The notes: a model not told the origin generated them from the sequence alone. A stretch of 47,230 nt of DNA from CAZPKH01 sp964587165 (GCA_964587165.1 CAZPKH010000011.1:1-47230), one strand, 5' to 3'; positions 25,077-34,326 are shown, numbered from the stretch's first letter. Translations and numbers: made by a program.

Positions 25077-26018
25077 TCAGCGACCGAAGGTGAGGGTCGT
25101 GACGTAGTTTGTCTGACCGATCGAATTGAGCTGGCCGCCGAACGACAGGGAGATATAGTCGCCTGAAGGACCGTACCATACAGCCGAGCCTTGCGAGGTG
25201 ACAGCCGGTGCTCCATATTGCCGCGTCAGGGCAGAGTGCACGGCCGTGAAACGGTCGGTGCTGTAGTAAGGCAACGAGAAGTAGAGCTGCGAGCCGATAA
25301 GCGCGCCGCCCGAGTTGTAGTACATCGTGGCATCAGGCCACAGATACCCTAACTGGTTGACATTGCGCAGATAGATGGCATCGTCGATATAGCCGTCGAC
25401 GGTATACCCGGTGGTAGCAAGCAAACCGAGGGTAGCGCCGAGTGTGGTGCCGAACGATATGCCAAACAGTGTGTTAAACCGCGGGCCGCGCGGACCGGGA
25501 CGCCACGCCACAGGTGGAGGCGGAGGCGCAGTCCAGGGGCGGTAAGCCGGACGCATAGGGCGCATAGGGGGCGGAGCCGGAGTGTGATGGCCGGGGCGTA
25601 CCGCGCCGGGAGGCGTAGCGCCGGGGCGATGGGGTGTGCCTCCGGGGCGGTTGATCACCGGACCGCCGCCGGGGCGGTGATTGTTGTGCCCGGGATTACC
25701 GTTATTGCCGGGGCGATGAGAGTTGCCGTGATTACCGTTGCTTCCGGTGTTTCCGGGGCGGGTATGGCCGCTGTTGCCTGTAGAGGGTCGATGGCTGCCT
25801 GCGGGAGGTGCCGTCGACGAGGGGCGTTGAGCGGCCGCAGCTTTCTGAGGCCTGGGGGCTGAGGCATGCTTGGCAGGTGCAACACTCGTCCTGTTGGCAC
25901 TCCCCGAGTGGCGCGTGGTGGCGGAATGGCCGGCCGAGCGGCCCTGAGCCTGCATCGGCGAAGCAAAAAGCGACAACCCTGTCAGCAGCACGGCTATGGT
26001 GTAGAGAAATTTTTTCAT
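25077..26018 (-). CDS. Secreted Pro/Gly/His/Asn-rich protein with a C-terminal globular domain
   Basis: This 313-residue protein has a signal peptide (about 1-24, MQAQ end). A low-complexity stretch at about 25-180 is rich in Pro, Gly, His, Asn and Arg, with collagen-like PGN/HRPG units. The C-terminal ~135 residues (FNTLFGISFGTTLGATLG onward) look folded and contain many Tyr and Ser but no motif I recognise. The DNA of the central part repeats CCGGGGCG at least six times, so length variation by slippage is possible. Location is periplasmic or surface. The function is unknown; metal binding or cell-wall association are guesses. Confidence 0.65.
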   Translation of the reverse strand: MKKFLYTIAVLLTGLSLFASPMQAQGRSAGHSATTRHSGSANRTSVAPAKHASAPRPQKAAAAQRPSSTAPPAGSHRPSTGNSGHTRPGNTGSNGNHGNSHRPGNNGNPGHNNHRPGGGPVINRPGGTPHRPGATPPGAVRPGHHTPAPPPMRPMRPAYRPWTAPPPPPVAWRPGPRGPRFNTLFGISFGTTLGATLGLLATTGYTVDGYIDDAIYLRNVNQLGYLWPDATMYYNSGGALIGSQLYFSLPYYSTDRFTAVHSALTRQYGAPAVTSQGSAVWYGPSGDYISLSFGGQLNSIGQTNYVTTLTFGR

Positions 26019-26074
26019 CGCATTATTTTTTTATGTTCTATTATTTTGACGTTTCACTATTCAAAAAGTTTAAG

Positions 26075-26082
26075 TACCTTTG
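26075..26082 (+). promoter_or_regulatory. Bacteroidota -7 box for pyrE
   Basis: TACCTTTG sits 31 nt before the pyrE ATG. A near-consensus -33 TTTC (26052-26055) is 19 bp upstream. Confidence 0.75.
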
Positions 26083-26112
26083 CACAAATTTTGAACCTAT
26101 CTACTCCGAGCA

Positions 26113-26760
26113 ATGAGCAATTACACCGCACTCAACCACCTGATGGCCGAGAAACTGCTGAAGATCAGCGCCATCAAGCTGCAGCCGGAGATGCCGTTCA
26201 CCTGGGCATCGGGCTGGAACTCACCGATCTACACCGACAACCGCAAAACCTTGTCGTACCCGGCGATACGCTCCTTTATCAAAACCGAGCTATGCCGCAT
26301 CGTATACGAAGAGTTCAACGACGCCGAAGCTGTGGCAGGTGTAGCCACCGGAGCCATCGCTCAGGGAGCTCTTGTGGCCGACCAGCTCGGGCTGCCGTAT
26401 GCCTACGTGCGCTCCACCCCAAAAGATCACGGCCTTGAGAACCTGATCGAGGGAAACCTCACCCCGGGTCAGAAAGTAGTTGTGGTCGAGGACCTCATCT
26501 CTACCGGCGGATCATCACTCAAAGCCGTCGAGGCGATACGCGCCGCCGGGTGCGAAGTGATCGGCATGGTAGCAATATTCAACTATGAATTTCCCGTAGC
26601 CATCGAGGCTTTCCGCAAAGCAAACGTGCGCCTTGTCACCCTCAGCAACTACTCCTCGATGCTTGAGGCAGCCCTCCGCACCAACTATATCAAAGAATCG
26701 GATGTCGAGACCCTGCGCAACTGGCGCAAGGATCCCGCAAACTGGACTCCCGGCAAATAA
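26113..26760 (+). CDS. pyrE: Orotate phosphoribosyltransferase
   Basis: This 215-residue enzyme joins orotate to PRPP to give OMP in pyrimidine synthesis. The PRPP loop VVVEDLISTGGSSLKAVEAI is typical of type I phosphoribosyltransferases. TWASGWNSPIYTDNRKTLSYP, GVATGAIAQGALVADQLGLP and the flexible-loop lysines (STPKDHGLENLIEG) are family features. Length is normal. It heads a three-gene run with an SRPBCC protein (14 nt gap) and a Rieske-like lipoprotein. carB at the other end of the window serves the same pathway but is not linked here. Confidence 0.96.
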   Translation: MSNYTALNHLMAEKLLKISAIKLQPEMPFTWASGWNSPIYTDNRKTLSYPAIRSFIKTELCRIVYEEFNDAEAVAGVATGAIAQGALVADQLGLPYAYVRSTPKDHGLENLIEGNLTPGQKVVVVEDLISTGGSSLKAVEAIRAAGCEVIGMVAIFNYEFPVAIEAFRKANVRLVTLSNYSSMLEAALRTNYIKESDVETLRNWRKDPANWTPGK

Positions 26761-26774
26761 ACCCATACCCGACC

Positions 26775-27203
26775 ATGGCAAAATACTCAAGCAAGCCGCA
26801 GCAGCTCAACGTATCCGCTGCCGAGGCATACGCAAAGCTCACCGATATAAAAGCCCTGCAGAGCAAGCTCGACGAGCTGCCCGACGACGTGCGCAGCAAG
26901 ATGGGCGACATGCACTTCACCGACGACGAGATCATCATCGGCACCCCGCAGGTGGGCAATATCGTGCTCCGCGCCACCGAGCGCCGCGCCCCGGAGCTGA
27001 TAAAGTTTGAAGCACAGGGCTCGCCCGTGCCCATCTCGATGTCGATACTCATCGCCCCGGAGACCGCCACCACCTCCACCGTCGAAGCAGCAATAGAGCT
27101 CGAAATACCCGCCATGCTCCGCCCACTCGTAGGCGGTAAGATGCAGGAAGCCGCAAGCAAGTTCGGCGAAATGCTGGCAATGATCGTCAACGCCAATATA
27201 TGA
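26775..27203 (+). CDS. SRPBCC/START-like small protein
   Basis: This 142-residue protein looks like an SRPBCC (polyketide cyclase/START-like) fold, a lipid- or ligand-binding cavity family. Supporting stretches are the N-terminal LNVSAAEAYAKLTDIKALQS and the C-terminal helix KMQEAASKFGEMLAMI. A homologue next to pyrE is familiar in Bacteroidales, but no function is established. It has no signal peptide. Its stop overlaps the next start as ATGA, so the two are probably coupled in translation. Confidence 0.68.
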   Translation: MAKYSSKPQQLNVSAAEAYAKLTDIKALQSKLDELPDDVRSKMGDMHFTDDEIIIGTPQVGNIVLRATERRAPELIKFEAQGSPVPISMSILIAPETATTSTVEAAIELEIPAMLRPLVGGKMQEAASKFGEMLAMIVNANI

Positions 27204-27712
27204 CGGCTGCCCGCTCGATCGCCCGCGCCATAATCCCGGTTGCTGCCGCAGTAGCCGGGATATTTTCCACAGCCTCGTGCCGACACGCCGACGACGACCG
27301 CATCCCGTGGGCAGATGTGCGCATATCATTCAACTCGCCTGCCGAATGGGAGATCTACGGTACCCCCGCCGCCATGGACTATCAGCGGTTCGTCCGACCC
27401 GAGCGCATACCTGCCGACTACCCCTATACAGCCCTGACCTACACAGGATTCGGAGGCGTCCTGCTGGTAGCCGACGTGATGGGCACCCCTCAAGCCTTCG
27501 ATCTGGCATGTCCGGTCGAAGTGCGCTACGATGTGCGCCTTTTCATCAACGACGACTTCAAGGCCGAGTGCCCCGTGTGCCACTCCACCTACGACGTATT
27601 CCTCAACTACGGCACTCCCCTCTCGGGCCCCGCGGCACAGAAAGGGTACTCCCTCAAACGCTACCGCGTAGTCGACGGATCAGCCTCCGAGTACCGCCTC
27701 GTCACCAACTGA
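27200..27712 (+). CDS. Rieske-like lipoprotein with incomplete metal ligands
   Basis: This 170-residue protein has a lipoprotein-like signal with the cysteine at 27 (STASC). The C-terminal half resembles a Rieske fold: ACPVE (Cys104) and ECPVCHSTYDVF (Cys124, Cys127, His128), then a GTPLSGPA turn. A true Rieske centre has CxH and CxxH; here the first histidine is replaced by Val, so a standard 2Fe-2S cluster is unlikely. Three cysteines and one histidine could hold zinc or another metal. The function is unknown. It is the last gene of the pyrE run and starts inside the previous stop. Confidence 0.6.
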   Translation: MTAARSIARAIIPVAAAVAGIFSTASCRHADDDRIPWADVRISFNSPAEWEIYGTPAAMDYQRFVRPERIPADYPYTALTYTGFGGVLLVADVMGTPQAFDLACPVEVRYDVRLFINDDFKAECPVCHSTYDVFLNYGTPLSGPAAQKGYSLKRYRVVDGSASEYRLVTN

Positions 27713-27791
27713 CCTCCCCCCGGCACCCACGCCACCGGCCGTGATGTGAAAATTTAATCACATTTTTAACGATTATTCAAAGAAAAATACG

Positions 27792-27799
27792 TAATTTTG
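27792..27799 (+). promoter_or_regulatory. Bacteroidota -7 box for the TonB-receptor operon
   Basis: TAATTTTG predicts transcription from about 27805 and a ~95-nt leader before the receptor ATG. No good -33 box is seen. Confidence 0.55.
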
Positions 27800-27899
27800 G
27801 GAGCTTGAACAGTGCTACACGCACTTTTCAGGCTCCCTTTCCTCTCATCCCCCTCACAGTCGGGATACTACCACTGAAAAACAATTCATTATCATAGCT

Positions 27900-30662
27900 A
27901 TGCGACTAAAACTCTTTTTGTTACTCTGCCTGGCAGCCGTTTTGCCGGCGCTGGCTCAGCAAGCAGCCGTGAGCGGAGTTGTGGTCAATGCCAACACCGG
28001 AGCTCCCATACCGGGCGCCACCGTGATGGTAAACAACAGCAACGCTTACGCCACGACAAGCCCCTCGGGCAGTTTCCAAATCTCAAACGCCCCCGCCGGT
28101 GAGCAGATCATCAACATCTCCGCCCCGGGCTACAACGAAGTGGGCCTGCAGGTGCAGCTCACCAACGGCGACCTCTTCGACATGCGTCAGATCATGATGG
28201 AGCCCTCCGAATTCCAGGGCGACTTCTACGACGGCATGGACGAGCTCGTATTCGATGAAAACGTACTCGAGGACGAGGAGGGTGCAGCTCAGTCGATCAA
28301 CGCCCTCACCGGCGCCAGCGACGACGTGTACTACAACACCGCATCCTACAACTTCGGCCCGCGCTACTTCAACTACCGCGGCTACGACTCCCGCTACCAG
28401 AACGTATACATCAACGGTCTGAAGTTCAACGACCTGATACGCGGCCGCTTCAACTTCTCGTCGCTGCTCGGCATGACCTCGCGAGCTTTCCGCAACAAGA
28501 CTACCACCATCGGCACACAGGCTTCGGCATACGGCTTCGGCAACATCGCCGGCTCGACCAACTACAACACCGTCACCTCGGGCTATGCTCCCGGATTCAA
28601 CGCCTCGGTAGCTTACACCAACTCAATGTACATGCTCCGCGCCATGGCCACCTACTCCACCGGCATCAACTCCAAAGGGTGGGGCCTTACCGTCAGCGCC
28701 ATCGGCCGATATGCCAACGAAGGTATAGTCGAGGGCACATTCTACAACTCCGGCGGCCTCTTCCTCTCGCTTGAGAAAGAGTTCAACCGCCAGCACTCGC
28801 TCACCCTTACCGCTTTCGGCGGTCCGACACAGCGCGGCCTGCAGTCGAACACCTACCAGGAAGCCTACGACCTGGCCGGCAGCAATCTCTACAACCCCGC
28901 CTGGGGATGGCAGGACGGCAAAAAACGCAACGCCCGCATCCGCAACACTTTCGACCCCACCGTGATACTCAACTGGATCTACAAGATCAACGAAAAGTCG
29001 GTGCTCAACACCGCCGTATCAACCCGTTGGGTCAACTACTCGCAGTCGGCTCTCAACTGGTATAACGCCAACGACCCCCAGCCCAACTATTACCGCAACC
29101 TCCCTTCATACTGGGAGGAGAGCAACCCCGATGTGGCTGCCATGCTCACATCGCTCTGGCGCAACGACCCCACCTACCGTCAGATCAACTGGGACCGCCT
29201 CTATCAGATCAACTACCTCAACAACTACGAGAACCATGGCGTGGCTGACGCCGACAGAATCGGCTCATCCTACATCCTCGAGGACCGCCACTCCAACCAG
29301 TTCGGCATACTCGGCTCGTCGTACCTCGACCAGCGCATCAACGACTGGTTCACCCTGCAGGGCGGCGTGAACTTCAACTACACCAACGCTTCGTTCTACA
29401 AGACCGTGCGCGACCTGCTCGGCGGCGAGTTCTGGCTTGATGTCGACCCCTTCAGCGACGACGTCTCGACCATCAACGAGACCATGCTCCAGAACGACCT
29501 CGACAACCCCAACCGCCGTGTGGGCGAAGGCGACCGCTTCGGCTACGACTACAACATCGTGGCTATCCAGGCTCAGGCTTGGTTGCAGAACGTCATCACC
29601 CTCCCGCAGTGGGATATAAACTACGGTGCAACCGTAAGCTACACACAGTTTCAGCGCGAAGGACATATGCGCAACGGCCGCGCTCCCGAAAACTCGCTCG
29701 GCAAAGGCGCTAAAGCCAAATTCACCGACGGCGGCTTCAAAGCCGGCGCCACCTACAAGCTCGACGGCCGCAACTTCGTCCGCGCCAACGTCTATGTAGG
29801 CACTCAGGCCCCCATCGCCGACAATATCTTCATCTCGCCCCGCGTCAAAAACGCGATGGCCGACGTGCTCCAGAGCGAGAAGATATACTCCTTCGACGCA
29901 TCATATATATGGAACTACCGCCGCTTCCGCGGATCGATCACCGGCTACTACACAATGATCGACGACGCTACCGAGCATACAGCATTCTACGACGACCGCT
30001 TCAAGACCTTCACAAACTTCACCCTCTCAGGCGTGAAACGCCTCCACCGGGGTCTTGAGCTCGGCGCCGCCTACAAGATCACTCCCTCGATCACAGCCAC
30101 ACTGGCCGCCACATGGTCGCGTTCGCTCTACAAGAACAACCCCCGCGGCACACGCTCTACCGAGAACGGCATGGAGCCCGACTCGACACAGACCGTATAC
30201 TTCAAGAACCTCTACATAGGCTCGACCCCGCAGACCACCGTCAACCTCGGCTTCGACTACGCAGCTCCCAAGATGTGGTTCTTCGGCATCAACGGTACAT
30301 GGAGCGGCGATATGTATGTGAACCCCGGCATACCCTACCACGAAGTGTTCTACGACCTGTGGCAGCAGTACCCCAACGAGGCCGACATGCTCGCCAAGAT
30401 GAGCGAACTCACCGCTCAGGAGAAGCTCGCCAACGCCTTCACCCTCAACCTCTCTATCGGCAAGCTCATATACCTCAACCGCAAAGCCTCGCTCAACATC
30501 AACCTTAATATTAATAATGTGTTGAACAACCGCAACATCGTCACCTACGCCTACCAGCAGAACCGTATCTACACATCCGACTGGAACCCCAACCACTTCG
30601 CCAACCGCTACGGCTACGCTCAGGGCATCCGCATATTCCTCAACGTAGGTCTGCGCTTCTGA
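27900..30662 (+). CDS. TonB-dependent outer-membrane receptor
   Basis: This 920-residue receptor has a signal peptide (1-20, LAQ end), a carboxypeptidase-regulatory-like domain (about 21-103, VSGVVVNANTGAPIPGATV), a plug region (about 105-230) and a long beta-barrel ending in the outer-membrane signature IFLNVGLRF. It is Bacteroidota-type but not accompanied by a SusD, so it is not a standard polysaccharide locus. Two lipoproteins with OB-fold domains follow at 58 and 22 nt. The ligand is unknown. Energy would come from the ExbB-ExbD-TonB system, such as the set at 21743-23756. Confidence 0.9.
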   Translation: MRLKLFLLLCLAAVLPALAQQAAVSGVVVNANTGAPIPGATVMVNNSNAYATTSPSGSFQISNAPAGEQIINISAPGYNEVGLQVQLTNGDLFDMRQIMMEPSEFQGDFYDGMDELVFDENVLEDEEGAAQSINALTGASDDVYYNTASYNFGPRYFNYRGYDSRYQNVYINGLKFNDLIRGRFNFSSLLGMTSRAFRNKTTTIGTQASAYGFGNIAGSTNYNTVTSGYAPGFNASVAYTNSMYMLRAMATYSTGINSKGWGLTVSAIGRYANEGIVEGTFYNSGGLFLSLEKEFNRQHSLTLTAFGGPTQRGLQSNTYQEAYDLAGSNLYNPAWGWQDGKKRNARIRNTFDPTVILNWIYKINEKSVLNTAVSTRWVNYSQSALNWYNANDPQPNYYRNLPSYWEESNPDVAAMLTSLWRNDPTYRQINWDRLYQINYLNNYENHGVADADRIGSSYILEDRHSNQFGILGSSYLDQRINDWFTLQGGVNFNYTNASFYKTVRDLLGGEFWLDVDPFSDDVSTINETMLQNDLDNPNRRVGEGDRFGYDYNIVAIQAQAWLQNVITLPQWDINYGATVSYTQFQREGHMRNGRAPENSLGKGAKAKFTDGGFKAGATYKLDGRNFVRANVYVGTQAPIADNIFISPRVKNAMADVLQSEKIYSFDASYIWNYRRFRGSITGYYTMIDDATEHTAFYDDRFKTFTNFTLSGVKRLHRGLELGAAYKITPSITATLAATWSRSLYKNNPRGTRSTENGMEPDSTQTVYFKNLYIGSTPQTTVNLGFDYAAPKMWFFGINGTWSGDMYVNPGIPYHEVFYDLWQQYPNEADMLAKMSELTAQEKLANAFTLNLSIGKLIYLNRKASLNINLNINNVLNNRNIVTYAYQQNRIYTSDWNPNHFANRYGYAQGIRIFLNVGLRF

Positions 30663-30720
30663 TCAGGGCGGCACACGGATTTTCAACAACCAACACTTAA
30701 CACAAAAATAACTCCGAAAC

Positions 30721-32040
30721 ATGAAAATGTTCAAATATATAGCATACGCACTCATTGCCGCCGCAGCATGCTCGGGCCTCACCGCCTGCGACGACGATCC
30801 CGAGATGCCTCCCGTGTATTACCCCGTGCGCACCGGCGACGGCTCGGCCGCAGCTCCCTACAGCGTAGGCGAGGCAATGATGCTCGTAGCCACCGGCCAA
30901 GCCCCCAAGACAGGCGTCTTCGTGCAAGGCGTAGTGACCGAGGTCACCGAGTTCAACGCCTCGTACGGCAACATCACCTACAACATCACCGACCCCGACG
31001 GCACCGGCTACGAATTTGAAGTGTACCGCGGCCTGGGGCTCTTCGGCGAGAAATTCACCGACATCACCGACATAAAGGTCGACGATCACGTAGTGGTATA
31101 CTGCACTCTGACCGAGTACAACGGCACAATAGAATCCAATCAGGGCGCACAGCTCGTCAGCCTCAACGGCTCTGAATACCCCCGCGAGGTGCAGCCCGAA
31201 GCCGAAGGCGACGGCACCGGCCGCAACCCCTACAACGTGCGCCGTGCTCTGCAGGTCATCACCTCCGACGAGTGCCCCCAGGGCGACGTATATATAAAAG
31301 GTGTGGTTTGCTCGATCACCGAGATCGGCGGATCTTACGGCAACGCCACTTACTACATTCAGGATCCCGGCTACCGCTACGACCAGCTCTATGTGTACCG
31401 CGGCAAAGGCCTCAACGGCGCCAACCTCACTGCATCATCGCTCAAAGTGGGCGACGAAGTAGTGATCTACGGCCCGGTGGTGTACTACAACAACTCCACC
31501 CCTGAAGTCACATCCGGCTCCATCCTGGTGAGCATCAACGGCTCGCCCTACGAGACATCCGACCCCATATATCAGGGTCTTAACGGCAATGCCGACGGCT
31601 GGACCGTAACAAACGTAAGCCTTTCCTCCGACTTCCCCAGCGATGGCTACGTTTGGGATTGGTCAAATTCGTATAGTGCCCTCGTGGGGAAAGCCTTCAT
31701 CAAAAATGTTCGCTATGCTACCGACGTGATCATCAGCCACGAGTTTGACCTCGCAGGCGTGACCGATGCCCACATCAGCTTCCAGCACTGCTACCGCTAC
31801 GCCTCCAACCCCGCCCAGATATACACCGTCGTGGCTCGCGAGACCGGCGCAGCCGACTGGCAGACATTCACCATCCCGACATTCAACGACGGCACCTCAT
31901 TCTCATTCACCAACTCCGGCACCATCGACCTCTCCGAATTCGACGGCAAGAAAGTCGAAATAGGATTCCGATACACATCCACCACATCCGACGCCGGCAC
32001 ATGGGAGATAAAGAACTTCAACCTCTACGGCGACAAGTAA
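30721..32040 (+). CDS. Surface lipoprotein with tandem OB-fold repeats and a C-terminal beta-sandwich
   Basis: This 439-residue protein has a lipoprotein signal (LTAC, Cys23). The acidic DDD that follows matches the Bacteroidota surface-export signal. Two related OB-fold units of the DUF6359/YhcR type lie at about 40-150 and 164-275 (both open with a DGxxxxPY motif and end in LVSxNG). From about 283 to the end is a choice-of-anchor-J-like beta-sandwich (ISHEFDLAGVTDAHISFQHCYRY). Such OB units can bind oligosaccharides or nucleic acids. It is cotranscribed with the receptor upstream and another OB-fold lipoprotein downstream. The function is unknown. Confidence 0.75.
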   Translation: MKMFKYIAYALIAAAACSGLTACDDDPEMPPVYYPVRTGDGSAAAPYSVGEAMMLVATGQAPKTGVFVQGVVTEVTEFNASYGNITYNITDPDGTGYEFEVYRGLGLFGEKFTDITDIKVDDHVVVYCTLTEYNGTIESNQGAQLVSLNGSEYPREVQPEAEGDGTGRNPYNVRRALQVITSDECPQGDVYIKGVVCSITEIGGSYGNATYYIQDPGYRYDQLYVYRGKGLNGANLTASSLKVGDEVVIYGPVVYYNNSTPEVTSGSILVSINGSPYETSDPIYQGLNGNADGWTVTNVSLSSDFPSDGYVWDWSNSYSALVGKAFIKNVRYATDVIISHEFDLAGVTDAHISFQHCYRYASNPAQIYTVVARETGAADWQTFTIPTFNDGTSFSFTNSGTIDLSEFDGKKVEIGFRYTSTTSDAGTWEIKNFNLYGDK

Positions 32041-32062
32041 TCCCCTTTAAAGCACAACGATC

Positions 32063-33763
32063 ATGAAAAAATTTCTAAGATATATCCCGGCACTCCTCAT
32101 CGCAGCCGCTGCTACATTCGGCCTCACCGGCTGCCAGGACGACTTCGACGACAACATCCCCCAGATGCAGGTACCGTCGACCGACCTTGAGGCCAACATC
32201 ACAATCCTCGACTTCAAGCAGCTCAGCTGGGAGGTTGAGGAGGACGGTGAGATCAAGACAGACTCATACTGGCTGGACGGCGACGACAACATAAACTACT
32301 GCCGCCGCATCGGCACGATGCCCGGCACCGACGGCGAGCACATCATCATCAAAGGCCGCGTAATATCGTCGGACGCCGCCGGCAACGTCTTTAAATCGCT
32401 CATCATCCAGGACGAGACCGCCGCTCTGGCATTCTCGATCAACCGCTACGACCTCTATCTGGAGTATCGTGTCGGGCAGGAGATCGTGGTCGACCTCACA
32501 GGCATGTATTGCGGTAAGTACCGCGGCCTGTTCCAGATCGGCCTCCCCTCCTACGATGAAAACCGCGGCATCGACGTCACCTCGTTCATGCCCATCGACG
32601 TCTTTACCGCCCACGCTCACCTCAACGGCCTCCCCGAGCCCGAGAAGATCAACGTCATCCGCATGGCCAACTTCAGCGGCATAACCAATAAGACCGTGGC
32701 CGACCAGCAGCTCTACCAGAGCCAGCTCATCGAGTTCAACAACGTCTATTTCCCCGCTGCCGACGGCGAGGTGCGCTTCTCAGCCTACAAATCGTCGGGC
32801 GAAGATCGCGAGCTTAAAGATGCCAACGGCGCCACACTCAACGTACGCACCTCCGGCTACTCCAACTTCTGGAACTACCCCCTGCCTAAAGGCGTAGGCA
32901 ACCTCAGAGCCATCTGCTCCTACTACGGCAACAACACCAACAACGCCGTATGGCAGCTTGTGCTCAACTCGTATGCCGACGTACAGTTCAAAGCCAACAG
33001 CGGCGCAACACCCGACGAGGCCCTCACCGTCAGCGACGTGATCGACCTTGAGCGAGGCGGCGCCCTCGACCGCTCAGGCTGGGTGACCGGCTACATCGTC
33101 GGAGCTGTCAAACCCGAAGTGGAAGGCACCGTAAGCTCAAGCGACCAGATCGACTGGTCGGCAACACCCGAGATGGACAACACCGTCGTGATAGCCGAAG
33201 ATCCTACCGTGCGCGACATCAACAAGTGTCTGATCGTGCCTCTCCCCATTACCTCGGCAGCCCGTCGCAACATCAACCTCGTCGACAATCCCGACAACTA
33301 CGGCAAGCAGATCTGGCTCAAAGGTTCGTTCGAGAAGTATCTCAACACATGGGCAGTGCGCATCTCCGGTTTGGCCGAAGACTTCGAGCTTGAAGGCTCG
33401 GGGCCGGTATCCGACGTGATCACCGTAGCACAAGCTATCGACGACTATACCGCCGGCTCGATGCTTTCAGTCACCGTCAAAGGCTACATAGTGGGCTTCA
33501 TAGCTCGCACCGACGCCTCGACAGCCGTATTCGGCGTGAACGGTGCCGTGGCCACCAACATTCTGCTGGCCGACACTCCCGACTGCACCGACGTCGCCAA
33601 GTGCATCTGTATCAAGCTCGAAGCCGGTGTAAACCGCGAGGAGATCAACCTCAAGGACAACCCCGGCAACCTCGGCAAGACACTCACCATATCCGGCACG
33701 ATCGGCGAGTTCCGCAAGATGGCAGGCCTCATCAACGCCTCCGACCACTACACCCTCGATTGA
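32063..33763 (+). CDS. DUF5689 surface lipoprotein with tandem OB-fold repeats
   Basis: This 566-residue protein has a lipoprotein signal (LTGC, Cys24) with acidic residues after it, as in surface-exported Bacteroidota lipoproteins. A DUF5689-like region lies at about 60-310 (IIIKGRVISSDAAGNVFKSL, IQDETAALAFSINRYDL). Two DUF6359-like units follow at about 323-448 and 450-566. The repeats show as VSDVIDL.../VSDVITV... and INLVDNPDNYGK/INLKDNPGNLGK, about 125 residues apart. It is the last gene of the receptor operon and ends before a strong hairpin. From memory, DUF5689 proteins next to TonB receptors are sometimes linked with extracellular nucleases; no nuclease is present here. Confidence 0.75.
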   Translation: MKKFLRYIPALLIAAAATFGLTGCQDDFDDNIPQMQVPSTDLEANITILDFKQLSWEVEEDGEIKTDSYWLDGDDNINYCRRIGTMPGTDGEHIIIKGRVISSDAAGNVFKSLIIQDETAALAFSINRYDLYLEYRVGQEIVVDLTGMYCGKYRGLFQIGLPSYDENRGIDVTSFMPIDVFTAHAHLNGLPEPEKINVIRMANFSGITNKTVADQQLYQSQLIEFNNVYFPAADGEVRFSAYKSSGEDRELKDANGATLNVRTSGYSNFWNYPLPKGVGNLRAICSYYGNNTNNAVWQLVLNSYADVQFKANSGATPDEALTVSDVIDLERGGALDRSGWVTGYIVGAVKPEVEGTVSSSDQIDWSATPEMDNTVVIAEDPTVRDINKCLIVPLPITSAARRNINLVDNPDNYGKQIWLKGSFEKYLNTWAVRISGLAEDFELEGSGPVSDVITVAQAIDDYTAGSMLSVTVKGYIVGFIARTDASTAVFGVNGAVATNILLADTPDCTDVAKCICIKLEAGVNREEINLKDNPGNLGKTLTISGTIGEFRKMAGLINASDHYTLD

Positions 33764-33786
33764 TCAATCCATCCATACAACCCCCG

Positions 33787-33818
33787 GCGGGCGCATCCTA
33801 ACTGTGATGCGCCCGCTT
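33787..33818 (+). terminator. Hairpin at the end of the receptor/lipoprotein operon
   Basis: GCGGGCGCATC (33787-33797) pairs perfectly with GATGCGCCCGC (33806-33816). There is little T run after it, so efficiency is uncertain. Confidence 0.65.
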
Positions 33819-33941
33819 GACCATATAGGAAATTTATTGTGCTAAAAGTCGGTAAATGTTAATTAGGCCGCACCTCTTAACACATATTTTAGATTATTTT
33901 TGCCAAAAATCAACTTCGCAGAAAAAAAATACTAAAAAAGA

Positions 33942-33972
33942 TTTGGCAGTTCAGATTTTTGAATTACCTTTG
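33942..33972 (+). promoter_or_regulatory. Consensus promoter of the first small lipoprotein
   Basis: TTTG (33942-33945), exactly 19 bp, then TACCTTTG (33965-33972). This is an ideal Bacteroidota housekeeping promoter about 54 nt before the ATG. Confidence 0.85.
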
Positions 33973-34025
33973 CGGTGTTTTTGAAGCTAATTATAATTGT
34001 TTTACTATTTTAATAATCTACGAAA

Positions 34026-34244
34026 ATGAAAAAGTTAGTTTTAGCTGCTGCTGTTGTTCTCAGCGCTTCTCTCTTCGCTTGTGGCGGTTCAAATGACGCT
34101 GCTACCGAAAACACTGACACTGTTGCTACCGAGACCGTTGAGGCCGTTGAGACCGTTGACTCTGTAGTTGCTCCCGCTGACAGTGTAGCTGCTCCCGCCG
34201 ACAGCGCTGCTGTTGAGGCTCCCGCTGCTGAGGAGGCTAAATAA
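34026..34244 (+). CDS. Small acidic Ala/Val/Thr-rich lipoprotein
   Basis: This 72-residue lipoprotein has its signal ending LFAC (Cys19) followed by GGSN. The mature part is a low-complexity run of Ala, Val, Thr, Asp, Glu and Pro with no globular domain (AxxxDSVVAPADSVAAPA repeats). Codons strongly favour T-ending forms such as GCT and GTT, unlike the GCC-rich genes around it, which suggests very high expression. It has a perfect promoter and its own terminator. It is related to the next gene in signal and CGGSN start. The role may be a surface or periplasmic coat-like lipoprotein; this is speculative. Confidence 0.7.
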   Translation: MKKLVLAAAVVLSASLFACGGSNDAATENTDTVATETVEAVETVDSVVAPADSVAAPADSAAVEAPAAEEAK

Positions 34245-34290
34245 TTAAGCCCACAAGCAACAGCCGTACTAAAAGTACAAAGCAACATAA

Positions 34291-34326
34291 AAATCGTCAG
34301 TTCCCGCAGGGAGCCGACGGTTTTTT
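34291..34326 (+). terminator. Terminator of the 72-residue lipoprotein gene
   Basis: AAATCGTCAGTTCCC and GGGAGCCGACGG form a long, slightly imperfect stem around GCA, followed by six Ts. Confidence 0.8.

Noticed and set aside
25584..25862. Repeated CCGGGGCG words as a possible CRISPR-like or tandem array
   Set aside because: Irregular spacing and no spacers; explained by Pro-Gly codons.
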